Source of the DNA: an uncultured Trueperaceae bacterium
Lineage (GTDB): Bacteria > Deinococcota > Deinococci > Deinococcales > Trueperaceae
Direction: 5' to 3'
Length of the DNA: 47,242 nt
Assembly (NCBI GenBank): GCA_937907415.1
Contig: CALCHY010000094.1
Location: 1-47,242 of the forward strand
The translations under genes and the position numbers were made by a program. Below the pieces are notes generated by a model. The model ran no database searches. It was not told where the DNA came from and was given only the letters and a program-made list of their open reading frames with translations. This document shows, piece by piece, positions 1 through 8,343 of this stretch. How positions within the stretch are numbered: position 1 is the first letter of the stretch; every line of letters begins with the position of its first letter.

Positions 1-2
1 CC

Positions 3-728
3 GTCTGCGCGCTGCTGCCAGGCGGCGGCTACGCGCAGTACGCGGCGGTGCCGGCCGCCATGCTCATGCCAGTGCCAGCAGGCTGGACGCTGGCGCAGGC
101 GGCGGCGTGGCCGGAGGTGGCCTTCACAGCGTTCCTGAACCTGTTCCTCGAGGGCGACCTTGCGGAAGGCGAGCGCCTCCTCGTGCATGGGGGCGCCAGC
201 GGCGTTGGGACCATGGCGATCGCCATGGCCAAGGCCGCTGGCGCTACCGTGTACGCCACCGCCGGCGGCGCCGCGAAGGTAGCTGCCTGCCTCAAGTCGG
301 GGGCGGACGTGGCCGTCGACAGGCACGCGGGTGAGTTCCTTCCAGCGTTGACTGCCCAAGGCGCTACTGGCGTCGACGTGATCCTCGACATGGTGGGAGA
401 GGACTACTTCGCCGCGAACATGAAGGCGCTCGCCGTTGGCGGGCGCCTCGTGATCATCTCGACCTTGAGCGGCGCCGCCGCGCAACTAGACCTGCGCCAA
501 CTCATGCTCAAGCGCCTCAGGGTGATCGGTTCGACCCTGCGGTCGCGCCCTACAAGCGAGAAAGTAGGGATCAAGCGCGCGTTGTGGCAGCGCTTCGACT
601 CAGTCATGCAGGCTGGCGGCCTCGAGCCGGTCATCGATCAGGTGGCGCCCTGGACGGAAGTGAACGCGCTGCACGACCGGATGCGCAAGAACCTGAACAT
701 AGGGAAGCTGGTGCTGGAGGTTAGCTGA
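3..728 (+). CDS. NAD(P)H:quinone oxidoreductase, zinc-independent MDR family (5' end outside window)
   Basis: The frame is open from the first bases of the window, so the N-terminal part (most of the GroES-like catalytic domain) is missing. The first visible residues, a GGGYAQY stretch followed by VPAAMLMPVP, are typical of the hinge between the two domains of quinone oxidoreductase/QorA-type medium-chain dehydrogenases. The Rossmann cofactor motif GASGVGTMAIAMAKAAGA follows, and the chain ends with NIGKLVLEVS, a usual C-terminus of the family. Members reduce quinones or enoyl compounds with NADPH in the cytoplasm. An internal GTG at 48 would cut into the domain and is not the start. The substrate cannot be told. 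Confidence 0.85.
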   Translation, partial: VCALLPGGGYAQYAAVPAAMLMPVPAGWTLAQAAAWPEVAFTAFLNLFLEGDLAEGERLLVHGGASGVGTMAIAMAKAAGATVYATAGGAAKVAACLKSGADVAVDRHAGEFLPALTAQGATGVDVILDMVGEDYFAANMKALAVGGRLVIISTLSGAAAQLDLRQLMLKRLRVIGSTLRSRPTSEKVGIKRALWQRFDSVMQAGGLEPVIDQVAPWTEVNALHDRMRKNLNIGKLVLEVS

Positions 729-873
729 GGTGGGTCGCTCCTGCGGCCTACTGCGGGGGCGGGTTGGTTGACCGCAGGCGCGACAAGAGCAGCCTAAACG
801 CGGCAGCGCGGCCCGTGGCCGGAGCCTAAGCGAAACCCGCCTCGCTCTAGGCTGGCGTTATGCTCTGCCTCTA

Positions 874-1632
874 GTGACAGCCAGCACCAAACCCACACCG
901 TTAGAAACCACCGCGCCGTACACTTCGCTTGCCACCGTCTACGACACCATCATGGCCGAGGTCGAGTACGACGACTGGGCGGAGTTCATCTGCGCCGTCG
1001 CCGAGCAGCACGGCCTCAAGAAGGGGCCGCTCCTCGACCTCGGTTGCGGCACAGGCAACGCGACGTTGCCGATGTGGCAGCGCGGGTACGCCGTCGAGGG
1101 GTTGGACGCCAGCGCCGCCATGCTGGAGGTCGCGCGGCGTAAGCTCCCCGGCATCCGCTTCACGCAAGGCACCTTCGAGGAGTTCGCGTTGCCTGGCAAG
1201 TACGCGCTCATCTACTCGGTGTTCGACGCCCTCAACAACCTGCTAACAGATGAGGCGTTCGCCGCGTGCCTAGCGCGCGTGCACGCACACTTGCGGCCCG
1301 GTGGCCTCTTCATCTTCGACGTGAACACGAGCGTCGGGCTGCGTGAACTCTGGCACGGCGGGGTGGCGGAGGGGTGGGCGGACGAGGTCTACTACCGCTG
1401 GAGTCACGTCTACGATGAGGCTACCGGCCTAGCGACGGTGGCGGCCTACTGCGAGACGGGCGAGGCCTCGTTCACGGAAGTGCATACGGAGCGTGGCTAC
1501 GACGAGCCTGACCTCCTGCGCTTGTTGGCGGCCGCCGGCTTCGAGGGGGCAACCGCACTCGAGTTCCCAGACGGTGAGCTGGCACAACCAGATGCAGAGC
1601 GCATCTGGGTCGTTGCACGGCGCCCCGCTTAG
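874..1632 (+). CDS. class I SAM-dependent methyltransferase
   Basis: A 252-residue protein. Motif I of the SAM-binding Rossmann fold, LLDLGCGTGNATLPM, is near residues 53-67, an acidic residue follows at the end of strand 2 (VEGLDAS), and the post-motif region LRPGGLFIFDVN is present. The N-terminal YDTIMAEVEYDDW resembles small-molecule methyltransferases next to unrelated housekeeping genes. The substrate is unknown. The start chosen is GTG at 874. No Shine-Dalgarno sequence is visible, but a TATGCT box at 859-864 lies 9 bases upstream, so the message may be leaderless or nearly so. It converges on the dehydrogenase gene at 1652 with only 19 bases between the stops. Confidence 0.85.
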   Translation: MTASTKPTPLETTAPYTSLATVYDTIMAEVEYDDWAEFICAVAEQHGLKKGPLLDLGCGTGNATLPMWQRGYAVEGLDASAAMLEVARRKLPGIRFTQGTFEEFALPGKYALIYSVFDALNNLLTDEAFAACLARVHAHLRPGGLFIFDVNTSVGLRELWHGGVAEGWADEVYYRWSHVYDEATGLATVAAYCETGEASFTEVHTERGYDEPDLLRLLAAAGFEGATALEFPDGELAQPDAERIWVVARRPA

Positions 1633-1651
1633 GTTAGGAGCACGGAGCGCT

Positions 1652-2539
1652 TCAGTCCTCGCTCGACCGCATTCCTGCCTGCTCGCGCACGACGCGAGCG
1701 ATGTTGGACATGTCCTCATCGCCTAAGCCGCGGGCAACGAGGCTAGTCTCGAGCTGCTCGACGTACGCGGCCACTGGCATGCTCACGCCCAAGTCACGGG
1801 CGGTGCCGAGCGCTATTCCGAGGTCCTTGCGGTGAAGGCGCGTGCGGAAACCGAGCGGATACTCGTCAGCGAGCATGTTCTTCGCGCGGTTGGCTAGCAC
1901 CCACGAGCCGGCGGCGCCGCCCCCGAGCGCCGTGAGGGTCGCCTCGACGTCGATGCCGGCGGCCAGTGCGAGGGTCATGCCCTCCGCAACGGACGCGTAA
2001 GTGCCGGCGATGATCACCTGGTTGACGGCCTTGGCGACCTGCCCACTGCCCACGGGTCCAACGTGCGTGACGAGCTTACCGAGGTGTTGCAGCGCCGGCC
2101 GCACGCGTGCGAGCGCGACAGGGTCGCCGCCGACCATGATCGAGAGCGTGCCGTTCACGGCGCCCTCGGAGCCGCCCGACACGGGCGCGTCGAGCATGGT
2201 GATGTCGTGTTCAGCGAGGGCGGCTGCTATGCGCCTCGTCGTCATGGGGCTGATGGTGCTCATGTCGACGAGGATGCTGCCGGGAGACATCCCCTGCGAT
2301 GCGCCCTGGTCGCCGAGTACGGTTGCCTGAACGTCGGGCGTGTCGGAGACGATGGTGAAGACGACGTCCTGGCCTTCGGCGCAAGCGCGTGGTGAGGTCG
2401 CGCGCGCGGCGCCAGCGGCCGCGAGCGGCTCCTCCTTGGCGCGCGTGCGGTTATGGACCGTGACCTCGTAGCCCGCCGCTATGAGCCTGTGCGCCATGGG
2501 CGCTCCCATGGTGCCTAGCCCGATGAACCCGATGCGCAT
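1652..2539 (-). CDS. 3-hydroxyisobutyrate dehydrogenase / 2-hydroxy-3-oxopropionate reductase family
   Basis: A 295-residue beta-hydroxyacid dehydrogenase. The N-terminal NAD(P)-binding motif GFIGLGTMGAPMA (residues 4-16) is followed by the substrate motif DAPVSGGSEGA (about 117-127) and the catalytic lysine in GSGQVAKAVNQ (K170). Family members oxidise 3-hydroxyisobutyrate (valine breakdown) or reduce tartronate semialdehyde; sequence alone does not decide. A GGAGGG ribosome-binding site lies about 7 bases before the ATG. The gene begins 16 bases after the acuC stop, so it is probably the last gene of the acu operon. That would fit a role in short-chain acid or acetate-linked metabolism (inference). 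Confidence 0.85.
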   Translation of the reverse strand: MRIGFIGLGTMGAPMAHRLIAAGYEVTVHNRTRAKEEPLAAAGAARATSPRACAEGQDVVFTIVSDTPDVQATVLGDQGASQGMSPGSILVDMSTISPMTTRRIAAALAEHDITMLDAPVSGGSEGAVNGTLSIMVGGDPVALARVRPALQHLGKLVTHVGPVGSGQVAKAVNQVIIAGTYASVAEGMTLALAAGIDVEATLTALGGGAAGSWVLANRAKNMLADEYPLGFRTRLHRKDLGIALGTARDLGVSMPVAAYVEQLETSLVARGLGDEDMSNIARVVREQAGMRSSED

Positions 2540-2555
2540 ATCGCACCCTCCGATT

Positions 2556-3776
2556 TCAGCGTGAGGTTACCGCGCCGCCGAGGCCGGTGTCTTGCCAGAC
2601 GGCGGCAAGTGCCTCGACGACGCGTTGGGCGACGACGCCGTTGCGCCGTGTGATCTGCTCGCGCTTCGGCCGCGGCGGGAAGTCACCTTGCCCGTCGAGC
2701 GCTAAGCGCGGGAGTTCCGACCCTGACGGCAACAGGTCGCGCCACTCCTCGAGCCATGCGTCCGGCAAGCTGCTTGGCACCTCGCGGCCTGTGACTGCGC
2801 CCCACAGCTGCGCCCAGGCACGCGGGACCGTGCGGTATGGGTCGTAGCCGCCGCCGCCGGTCGCGACGAGCCGCCCGCCTGTCAGCTCGTCCGCTAACGC
2901 CACGACCCGCCGGTAGGAGTCGCGCATGCCGGTAAGCGTGAGGGACAGGTCCGCTAGCGGATCGTAGCGGTGCGGGTCTGCGCCAGCTTGCAGGAGGATG
3001 ACGTTGGGCGCGAAGGCGCGTAGCGCCGCTGGCACGACGGCGTCGAAGGCGGCCAAGTAGGAGTCGTCCTCCGTGTAAGGCTCGAGCGGGACGTTGACGC
3101 TTAGACCGCGGCCAGCGCCCTTGCCGGTCTCGTACGTGTGACCAGTGCCGGGGAAGAGGTAGTGCCCCGACTCGTGGAGGCTGATCGTCATGACGTTGGG
3201 GTCGTCGTAGAACAGCCACTGCACCCCGTCGCCGTGGTGGGCGTCGAGGTCCACGTACGCGACCCGTAGGCCGTGGACGTCGACGGCGCGTCTGATGGCC
3301 AACGCCAGGTCGTTGTAGAGGCAGAAGCCGGACGCGCGGGCGCGCATAGCGTGGTGCAGGCCGCCGCCGAGGTTCACCGCCCGCAGCGCGGCGCCCGTCG
3401 CCACGCTGTCCATGGCCGTAACCGTTCCGGCGCAGATCAAGGACACGAGTCCGTGCATGCCAGGGAAGATCGGGTTGTCCGCCGTCCCGAGGCCGTAGCG
3501 GGCGGCGTCCGTCTGCGGGCCACCCGCCGAGAGCTCCCGCACCGCCTCGACGTAATCGGGCGCGTGAACGGTGAGGAGGTCGTCGTCGTTCGGCGGCCGC
3601 GGCGCGATCACCTCGGCTTGTTCGAGGAGGCCCGCGTGGACTAGCAGCGAGCGCGTCAGCTCCATGCGGATGGGCTTGAAGGGGTGGTCGGCGTGTAGTT
3701 CGAACTGCGCCATGCGGGGGTCGTGCACGAACACGACCCGCCGAGTGGGGCCACTCCTCGGAGTGGCGGCGCTCAC
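2556..3776 (-). CDS. acuC: AcuC-type protein deacetylase (histone deacetylase superfamily)
   Basis: A 406-residue zinc deacetylase of the arginase/HDAC fold. Visible landmarks are the NLGGGLHHA loop with the paired histidines H141/H142, the metal ligands D178 and H180 in YVDLDAHHGDG, a third ligand D267 in QAGADPH, and the GGGGYDP loop with the transition-state tyrosine. In Bacillus, AcuC removes acetyl groups from acetyl-CoA synthetase and so reactivates it. The GTG start overlaps the acuB stop as GTGA, which implies translational coupling. Together with AcuA and AcuB next door the assignment is strong. No acetyl-CoA synthetase gene is in the window. Confidence 0.93.
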   Translation of the reverse strand: MSAATPRSGPTRRVVFVHDPRMAQFELHADHPFKPIRMELTRSLLVHAGLLEQAEVIAPRPPNDDDLLTVHAPDYVEAVRELSAGGPQTDAARYGLGTADNPIFPGMHGLVSLICAGTVTAMDSVATGAALRAVNLGGGLHHAMRARASGFCLYNDLALAIRRAVDVHGLRVAYVDLDAHHGDGVQWLFYDDPNVMTISLHESGHYLFPGTGHTYETGKGAGRGLSVNVPLEPYTEDDSYLAAFDAVVPAALRAFAPNVILLQAGADPHRYDPLADLSLTLTGMRDSYRRVVALADELTGGRLVATGGGGYDPYRTVPRAWAQLWGAVTGREVPSSLPDAWLEEWRDLLPSGSELPRLALDGQGDFPPRPKREQITRRNGVVAQRVVEALAAVWQDTGLGGAVTSR

Positions 3777-4423
3777 GCTTCGCTTGCCTCAGGTGGCCAC
3801 AGGACGTTGTAGCCGAGGCCGCGCAAGTGATCGGCTAGCCCGTGACCGTCGAAGGTGCCAACGCGCAGCACGAAGGCGACGCTGCCCTCGTCCGCCCGCG
3901 AGGTCATCACGCTCGAGACGTTCACGTTGCGGCTGGCGACGCGGTCGAGCAACCCGGCCAACGCGCCCGGCCTATCCGCTAGCTCGACCTCGAGGCGACT
4001 TGAGGCCTCACGCACGCCAGACATGAAGATGAGCGCGTCGAGCATGTCTATCCCGGTGACGATGCCAACGAGCCGGCCGTCGTCCATGACTGGCATGGCG
4101 CCGATCTTGTTGTCCCGCAGGACTTTCGCCGTCTCCTCGATGGGGTCGTCAGGGTGCGCGACGAGCACGTTCGTGACCATGACGCGCTTGACGGGGTCGG
4201 CGGCGGTGACGTTGGCTGGCGCCCTTGGGTGATCCGCACCCACGAGCCGCAGGTCGCGGTCGGAGACGATACCTACGAGGCTGTCCAACGCGCCTTTACT
4301 GCGCTCCTCCAAGATGGGGAAGTGCCTGATGTTGCGCTGCTCCATGAGCAGTTGCACGTCTCGGATCGGGGTGTCGGGGCCGATGGCGACGACCTTGCGG
4401 GTCATTATCTCGTTCACCAGCAT
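3773..4423 (-). CDS. acuB: AcuB-like protein: tandem CBS domains plus ACT domain
   Basis: A 216-residue cytoplasmic regulator. Two CBS domains span about residues 1-60 (MTRKVVAIGPDTPIRD) and 75-135 (VLVAHPDDPIEETAKV to GIVTGIDML). A C-terminal ACT domain begins near residue 143 (LEVELADRPGALAGLLD). CBS pairs usually bind adenine nucleotides and ACT domains bind amino acids or other small ligands. AcuB of Bacillus has the same architecture, but its biochemical role is not settled. An AGAGGAG ribosome-binding site lies just before the ATG. The gene begins 22 bases after acuA and its stop overlaps the acuC start. Confidence 0.9.
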   Translation of the reverse strand: MLVNEIMTRKVVAIGPDTPIRDVQLLMEQRNIRHFPILEERSKGALDSLVGIVSDRDLRLVGADHPRAPANVTAADPVKRVMVTNVLVAHPDDPIEETAKVLRDNKIGAMPVMDDGRLVGIVTGIDMLDALIFMSGVREASSRLEVELADRPGALAGLLDRVASRNVNVSSVMTSRADEGSVAFVLRVGTFDGHGLADHLRGLGYNVLWPPEASEA

Positions 4424-4445
4424 GTATTGCTCCTCTGAATCGATG

Positions 4446-5075
4446 CTACCAGGCGCTCGTGAGCGTCTCCGGCTGGAACTTACGAAGGCGGTGGAACTCA
4501 GCGACCACGGCGGCGGGCGCCTCTGGACCGATGCGCGCCATCAGGGCGTTGGCTGCGCTGCTGCGGATCTCCTCATCGCTCGTCGGGTAGACCTCGAAAC
4601 CGGCGCTCCGGTAGAGCCGCTCCAACATCCTCCGGTAGGCGAGGTCGGTCAGGTCGGCCCTCTTGAGGTCGTAATGCCACGAGTAGAGGGTGGCGAAGAC
4701 TACTGCGGCATCGAAACGCTGATCGGCGAAGCTCGCAGCGAGGAGCCGGCGGGCGAGGTTATGGCCGCGGAAACCAGACGCGACCTCCATGGCGCCCAAC
4801 TCGACGAGCTCACCGGTGCGGTCTGCGCCCCAGGACTCGACTTCTGTCGGGGGGTGAAACGCCACGTAACCGACTAGGGTGTCGCCGGCCACCGCCGCGG
4901 CGACGCAGCCGCGCGGATCGCCCGCGATGTCTACGAGGGCCGCCAGTTGCTGTGCGGGTGGGCGGAAGTTCTTCAGGTCACCATGCGGCAGGAGGCGAGC
5001 AAGCGCCGCATGGTCGATGCCTGCGGTGACGGTGGCGGCAGGCGCCTTGGGGTCGTCCGCGGCCGCTAGCGCCAC
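4446..5075 (-). CDS. acuA: AcuA-like GNAT protein N-acetyltransferase
   Basis: A 209-residue GNAT protein, the same size as Bacillus AcuA (about 210). The acetyl-CoA motif ELGAMEVASGFRGHNLARRL is clear. The stretches VGYVAFHPP, the aromatic SWHYDLK and SSAANALMARIG match what I recall of AcuA, the enzyme that acetylates and inactivates acetyl-CoA synthetase. The frame stays open up to 5213, but that would run deep into the upstream coding sequence. I chose GTG at 5075, 11 bases after the stop of the upstream P-loop/TPR gene. With acuB and acuC next, this is an acuABC unit. Confidence 0.85.
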   Translation of the reverse strand: MALAAADDPKAPAATVTAGIDHAALARLLPHGDLKNFRPPAQQLAALVDIAGDPRGCVAAAVAGDTLVGYVAFHPPTEVESWGADRTGELVELGAMEVASGFRGHNLARRLLAASFADQRFDAAVVFATLYSWHYDLKRADLTDLAYRRMLERLYRSAGFEVYPTSDEEIRSSAANALMARIGPEAPAAVVAEFHRLRKFQPETLTSAW

Positions 5076-5086
5076 GCGGGCATCAC

Positions 5087-8000
5087 CTAAGCCACGGCCA
5101 CGCGGTTGCGGCTCCGCCAGGATGCCACTAGCGCGTCCGGCAGCCGCGCCGGCGTGGATGGACCGGTGCCATCCAGGCCGAGCAGCGTCCTGAGGCGGCG
5201 GTGCTTCTTCCACGCCTCGCCCACCTGACGCTCGTCCGCCGACTCGCCGAACGCGCGCAGGAGCCCCTCGTGGTGCGGGTAGAGGGTCTCGTCGTCGAGC
5301 CCGTCCGCGAGCGCTTCGGCGGCCTGCTCGGCCTTGCCGCAGTGGAAGTGGACGTCGATGGCTAGCGCCTTGAGCTGCGCACGCAGTCCCGTGTCGCTGC
5401 TCTCGCTAGGCGCGTCGGCGCGGAGCAGCAGTTCCGCGGCGCGGACGTCTTCCAGTGCGGCCTGTGGCTCCTGGAGGCGCAGGTGCGCCGCAGCCCGGGC
5501 GCTCAGGGCGAGGGCGCGCTGGTAGTCGAAGCTGGCGTTGGCGAGCGCTGCCTCCGCATGCTTGAGTGCTTCGGGGCCCGTGATGGCGAACTGACTGGCT
5601 AGCAGGCGCGCCTGGAAGTGCAAGAAGTCGCGGTGAACGCCGCTGCCAGTCAGGGAAGTCAGGACCTCCTCGATGCGGCTGCGTGCGTGGCGCAGGTCTG
5701 GTGAGTCGAGGTTCTCGCGGAGGGTCGGGAACGGCCTCCGGTATGGCAATGCCAGGCCGCGGCAGGCGTAGGCGACCGCCAAGTTGAGAGTCGCGCGCAG
5801 CACGCGGTAGTCGGCTTCAGTGCCGCGCGCGGCGGCGTAGTTGCGGAAGCCGGCGAGGGCGTGCGTGATGGCGTAGGTCGCCTCCTCGTAATCGCCTAGC
5901 GCAAGCGCCGTCAGGGACGACTCGTCTGCTACGCGCGCGCGCCAGAAGTCCGCCTCGCCGTCCGCTGCCTCCGCCAGCTCGAGCTGGGCGCGGGCCGCGT
6001 CGAAGTCGGCCACGGAGCCGGTCAGGTCCCCGCGCAGGCGTCGCACGCTCCCGCGGCGCGCGAGGTAGCGCGTGCGCTCTTGGGGGAGGGCTTCGGAGCG
6101 CTGCGCCAACAGCACGGCGTCGTCGAGCGCCGTGAGCGCCGCGTCAAGGCGGCCTAGGCGCATGGCGACGTCGCCGCGTTGGAACTCGATGCGGGCGCGG
6201 ACGAGGTCGTCATCCGACTCCGCCTCGTCGAAGCGGGCGAGGGCAGCGACCAAGTCGCCTTGGTCTTTCGCGATCAGGCCCTCCCAGACCTTGGCTTTGG
6301 CGAACACGAGGCGCGCTTCGTGAGTCGTTGGCGTCACCTGGCGCAGTTCGCGGCGCACTGACTCCGTGACGAGCTTGGCGGCGCTGTCTAGGTCACTGCG
6401 CCACCGCGCGATGCTGGCGCGCGCCAGGGCGTACTCGGCGCGCAAGAGGGGCGCGTCTATCGTCGGGGCAGTGTCAAGCAGGACTTCGGCGCGCTCGAAG
6501 CGGCCGCCGAGCGCCTCGCCCTCAGCGCGTTTGACGAGCGTCCATGCCCGCAGCGCCTGATCGCTGGATGCCGCGGCCGCCTCGAAGGCATTGACGGCCT
6601 CAGGGTGCTGGTACGCGCCGAGCTTGACGAAGTGCGCAGCGACTTCCTTGGCGACGGCGTCGAACGCTGGCCCGGCAGGCAACTCCGCCGCGGCCGCGTG
6701 CCACACCTGGCGCACCTGAGCGTGAGAGACGGAGTGGGCGGCCAGCCACTGCGTGAGAGCCAGCCAGTCGCGGGCCTCGAACAGGTGGTGTAAGTAGCGG
6801 GCGCCGGCGTCGCTGGCGGGGTCGGCCTGCGCTTCCGCGAGGTACGTGGCGGCGGCGGCGCTTTGGGCACGGCGGTACGCTTCCGGCTCGGCGGCTTTCA
6901 GCCGCGCTTGCAGCGCGCGCGCTAGCTGCCTGGAGAACGAACGGTAACGGCCCGGCTGCCCTGGCACGACGTCGAGGAACGAGAGCTCGAAAGCGCCGAG
7001 ATCGCGGTCGACGTCCCTGACCCGCTGCAACGTCGCGGCCGCGAAGACGGGGAACTCCGCCGGTGACAGCACCGCTAGCGCCGCTAGGAAGTTGCGGAGA
7101 TCGGCGTCGCCCGTCGTCACGAGGCGTGAGAGCTGTTCGATGTGGTGCTCGTCGAGCAGTTCGCCCGTCTCCTGCGGTGCCCGCGCCTGCGCTAGCAGAG
7201 TGAGGGTGCGTAGCTCTTCGAACGAGCGTCCAGCCCGCTGCACGATCTCTTCTTGTTGACTGGCGGTCAGGTGCGGCATGCGCGCCTTGACGAAGCGGCG
7301 TGCCTCGGCCGCGGTTGGGGGGGTGAGCCTGATGGGGTCCGCGAAGTTCCCTAGGCGCTGCATCGCCCTGGCCGGCAGGTCCGTCATGGTCACGAACAGC
7401 GCCACGTTAGGTTGCCTTGCGAGGGGCTCGAAAAGCGTCACCCACAGCCACTCGCTAGCGCTTACCCGCGGCACCTCGGGCGTGTTGAGGCGCAAGGCGA
7501 CCAGCCCGAGCGCGTCCTGGTTAGCGAGCGCCTGCGACACGTGCAAGAGCAGCAGGAGCGGGCCTTGGCGGCTCTTGACCGCGTCCAGGATGACGCGCGC
7601 CACCTCCGCCTGGGCGTCTGCCTGCACCGAGAAGGCGCTGGCCGTGGCGATGCGCACGAGACGCGACTCCATCACCTCTGCCGGAACGCCTAGCTCGTTG
7701 GCCATGCGCGTCAGTGACGTGGCCAACTCTGAGCTGCCGAACTCCAACCTCACGATCTCGAGTTCGGAGGCACCGTCGAGCTCGACGCCTTGACGGACGT
7801 AGTCGGTTAGCAGGGTCTTGCCGGAGCCGGGCCTGCCGGTGACCAAGACTTTCGGCATCTCGCCAGCCTGCATGCCGCCGACGATGGCGCGGTACGCCCT
7901 GCGCTTATCGCGGCCAAGGAGTTGCAGGACTTCTTGCTCGGCGCTGGCGGTGGGGGAGAGGACCGCTTGCAGGTCTGGCATGTCGAGGGGTGGGTTGCCT

Positions 8001-8245
8001 GCCTGCTGCCAGAGCCCGTCGAGTATGACGAAGAGGGCGCGCTTGTCTGGGATGCGGCCCTTGTCACGGTAGATGATGTTGCGGACCACGTTCGGGTTGG
8101 CGCCATGAGACTCCATGGCGCCCCGCAACCAGTTGATGCTGCCTACGACGCCGTTCTCGTCACGCTTCTGGCCGATCGCTTTGCGGACGTTCTCGAACAG
8201 GAGGCGCCAGGGGCTTGCCGCTTCTTGCGGAGCGTTACTGGACAT
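5087..8245 (-). CDS. large P-loop NTPase with C-terminal TPR-like repeats (STAND-type)
   Basis: A 1052-residue cytoplasmic protein I cannot assign to a named family. Residues 1-100 form a small, mostly helical domain. Walker A is GRPGSGKT at 137-144. A hydrophobic strand LLLLLH (230-235) sits where Walker B is expected, but the usual aspartate is a histidine. FVTMTD near residue 290 may be a sensor strand. From about residue 540 to the end the protein is made of Ala/Leu/Arg-rich helical pairs typical of tetratricopeptide repeats. This order (effector, NTPase, repeats) is that of STAND signal-transduction ATPases. The ATG is preceded by TAAACT at a 6-base gap, with no usable Shine-Dalgarno. 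The acuA gene follows after 11 bases, so the two are probably co-transcribed. Confidence 0.75.
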   Translation of the reverse strand: MSSNAPQEAASPWRLLFENVRKAIGQKRDENGVVGSINWLRGAMESHGANPNVVRNIIYRDKGRIPDKRALFVILDGLWQQAGNPPLDMPDLQAVLSPTASAEQEVLQLLGRDKRRAYRAIVGGMQAGEMPKVLVTGRPGSGKTLLTDYVRQGVELDGASELEIVRLEFGSSELATSLTRMANELGVPAEVMESRLVRIATASAFSVQADAQAEVARVILDAVKSRQGPLLLLLHVSQALANQDALGLVALRLNTPEVPRVSASEWLWVTLFEPLARQPNVALFVTMTDLPARAMQRLGNFADPIRLTPPTAAEARRFVKARMPHLTASQQEEIVQRAGRSFEELRTLTLLAQARAPQETGELLDEHHIEQLSRLVTTGDADLRNFLAALAVLSPAEFPVFAAATLQRVRDVDRDLGAFELSFLDVVPGQPGRYRSFSRQLARALQARLKAAEPEAYRRAQSAAAATYLAEAQADPASDAGARYLHHLFEARDWLALTQWLAAHSVSHAQVRQVWHAAAAELPAGPAFDAVAKEVAAHFVKLGAYQHPEAVNAFEAAAASSDQALRAWTLVKRAEGEALGGRFERAEVLLDTAPTIDAPLLRAEYALARASIARWRSDLDSAAKLVTESVRRELRQVTPTTHEARLVFAKAKVWEGLIAKDQGDLVAALARFDEAESDDDLVRARIEFQRGDVAMRLGRLDAALTALDDAVLLAQRSEALPQERTRYLARRGSVRRLRGDLTGSVADFDAARAQLELAEAADGEADFWRARVADESSLTALALGDYEEATYAITHALAGFRNYAAARGTEADYRVLRATLNLAVAYACRGLALPYRRPFPTLRENLDSPDLRHARSRIEEVLTSLTGSGVHRDFLHFQARLLASQFAITGPEALKHAEAALANASFDYQRALALSARAAAHLRLQEPQAALEDVRAAELLLRADAPSESSDTGLRAQLKALAIDVHFHCGKAEQAAEALADGLDDETLYPHHEGLLRAFGESADERQVGEAWKKHRRLRTLLGLDGTGPSTPARLPDALVASWRSRNRVAVA

Positions 8246-8251
8246 ACTTCC

Positions 8252-8257
8252 AGTTTA
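8252..8257 (-). promoter_or_regulatory. leaderless -10 box (TAAACT) of the P-loop/TPR-acuABC operon
   Basis: On the minus strand TAAACT is followed by exactly six bases and then the ATG at 8245. Transcription would begin at or next to the start codon. No convincing -35 box is seen at 16-18 bases. Confidence 0.55.
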
Positions 8258-8309
8258 CCTGGTGGTCGACGGCGGAGTACACAACTTGCTGGTCCGCTCG
8301 CTGACGGCC

Positions 8310-8337
8310 TTGGCGCCTAGGTGCCCGGTGCTATGCT
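8310..8337 (+). promoter_or_regulatory. promoter of mqnC, leaderless type
   Basis: TTGGCG (8310-8315), a 16-base spacer and TATGCT (8332-8337), then six bases to the ATG at 8344. There is no ribosome-binding site. Confidence 0.6.
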
Positions 8338-8343
8338 TTCGGC

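Noticed and set aside
5076..5213. Longer AcuA start inside the P-loop/TPR gene
   Set aside because: It would overlap the upstream gene by 127 bases and add an Ala/Gly/Arg-rich segment unlike GNAT proteins; the GTG at 5075 gives the family length.
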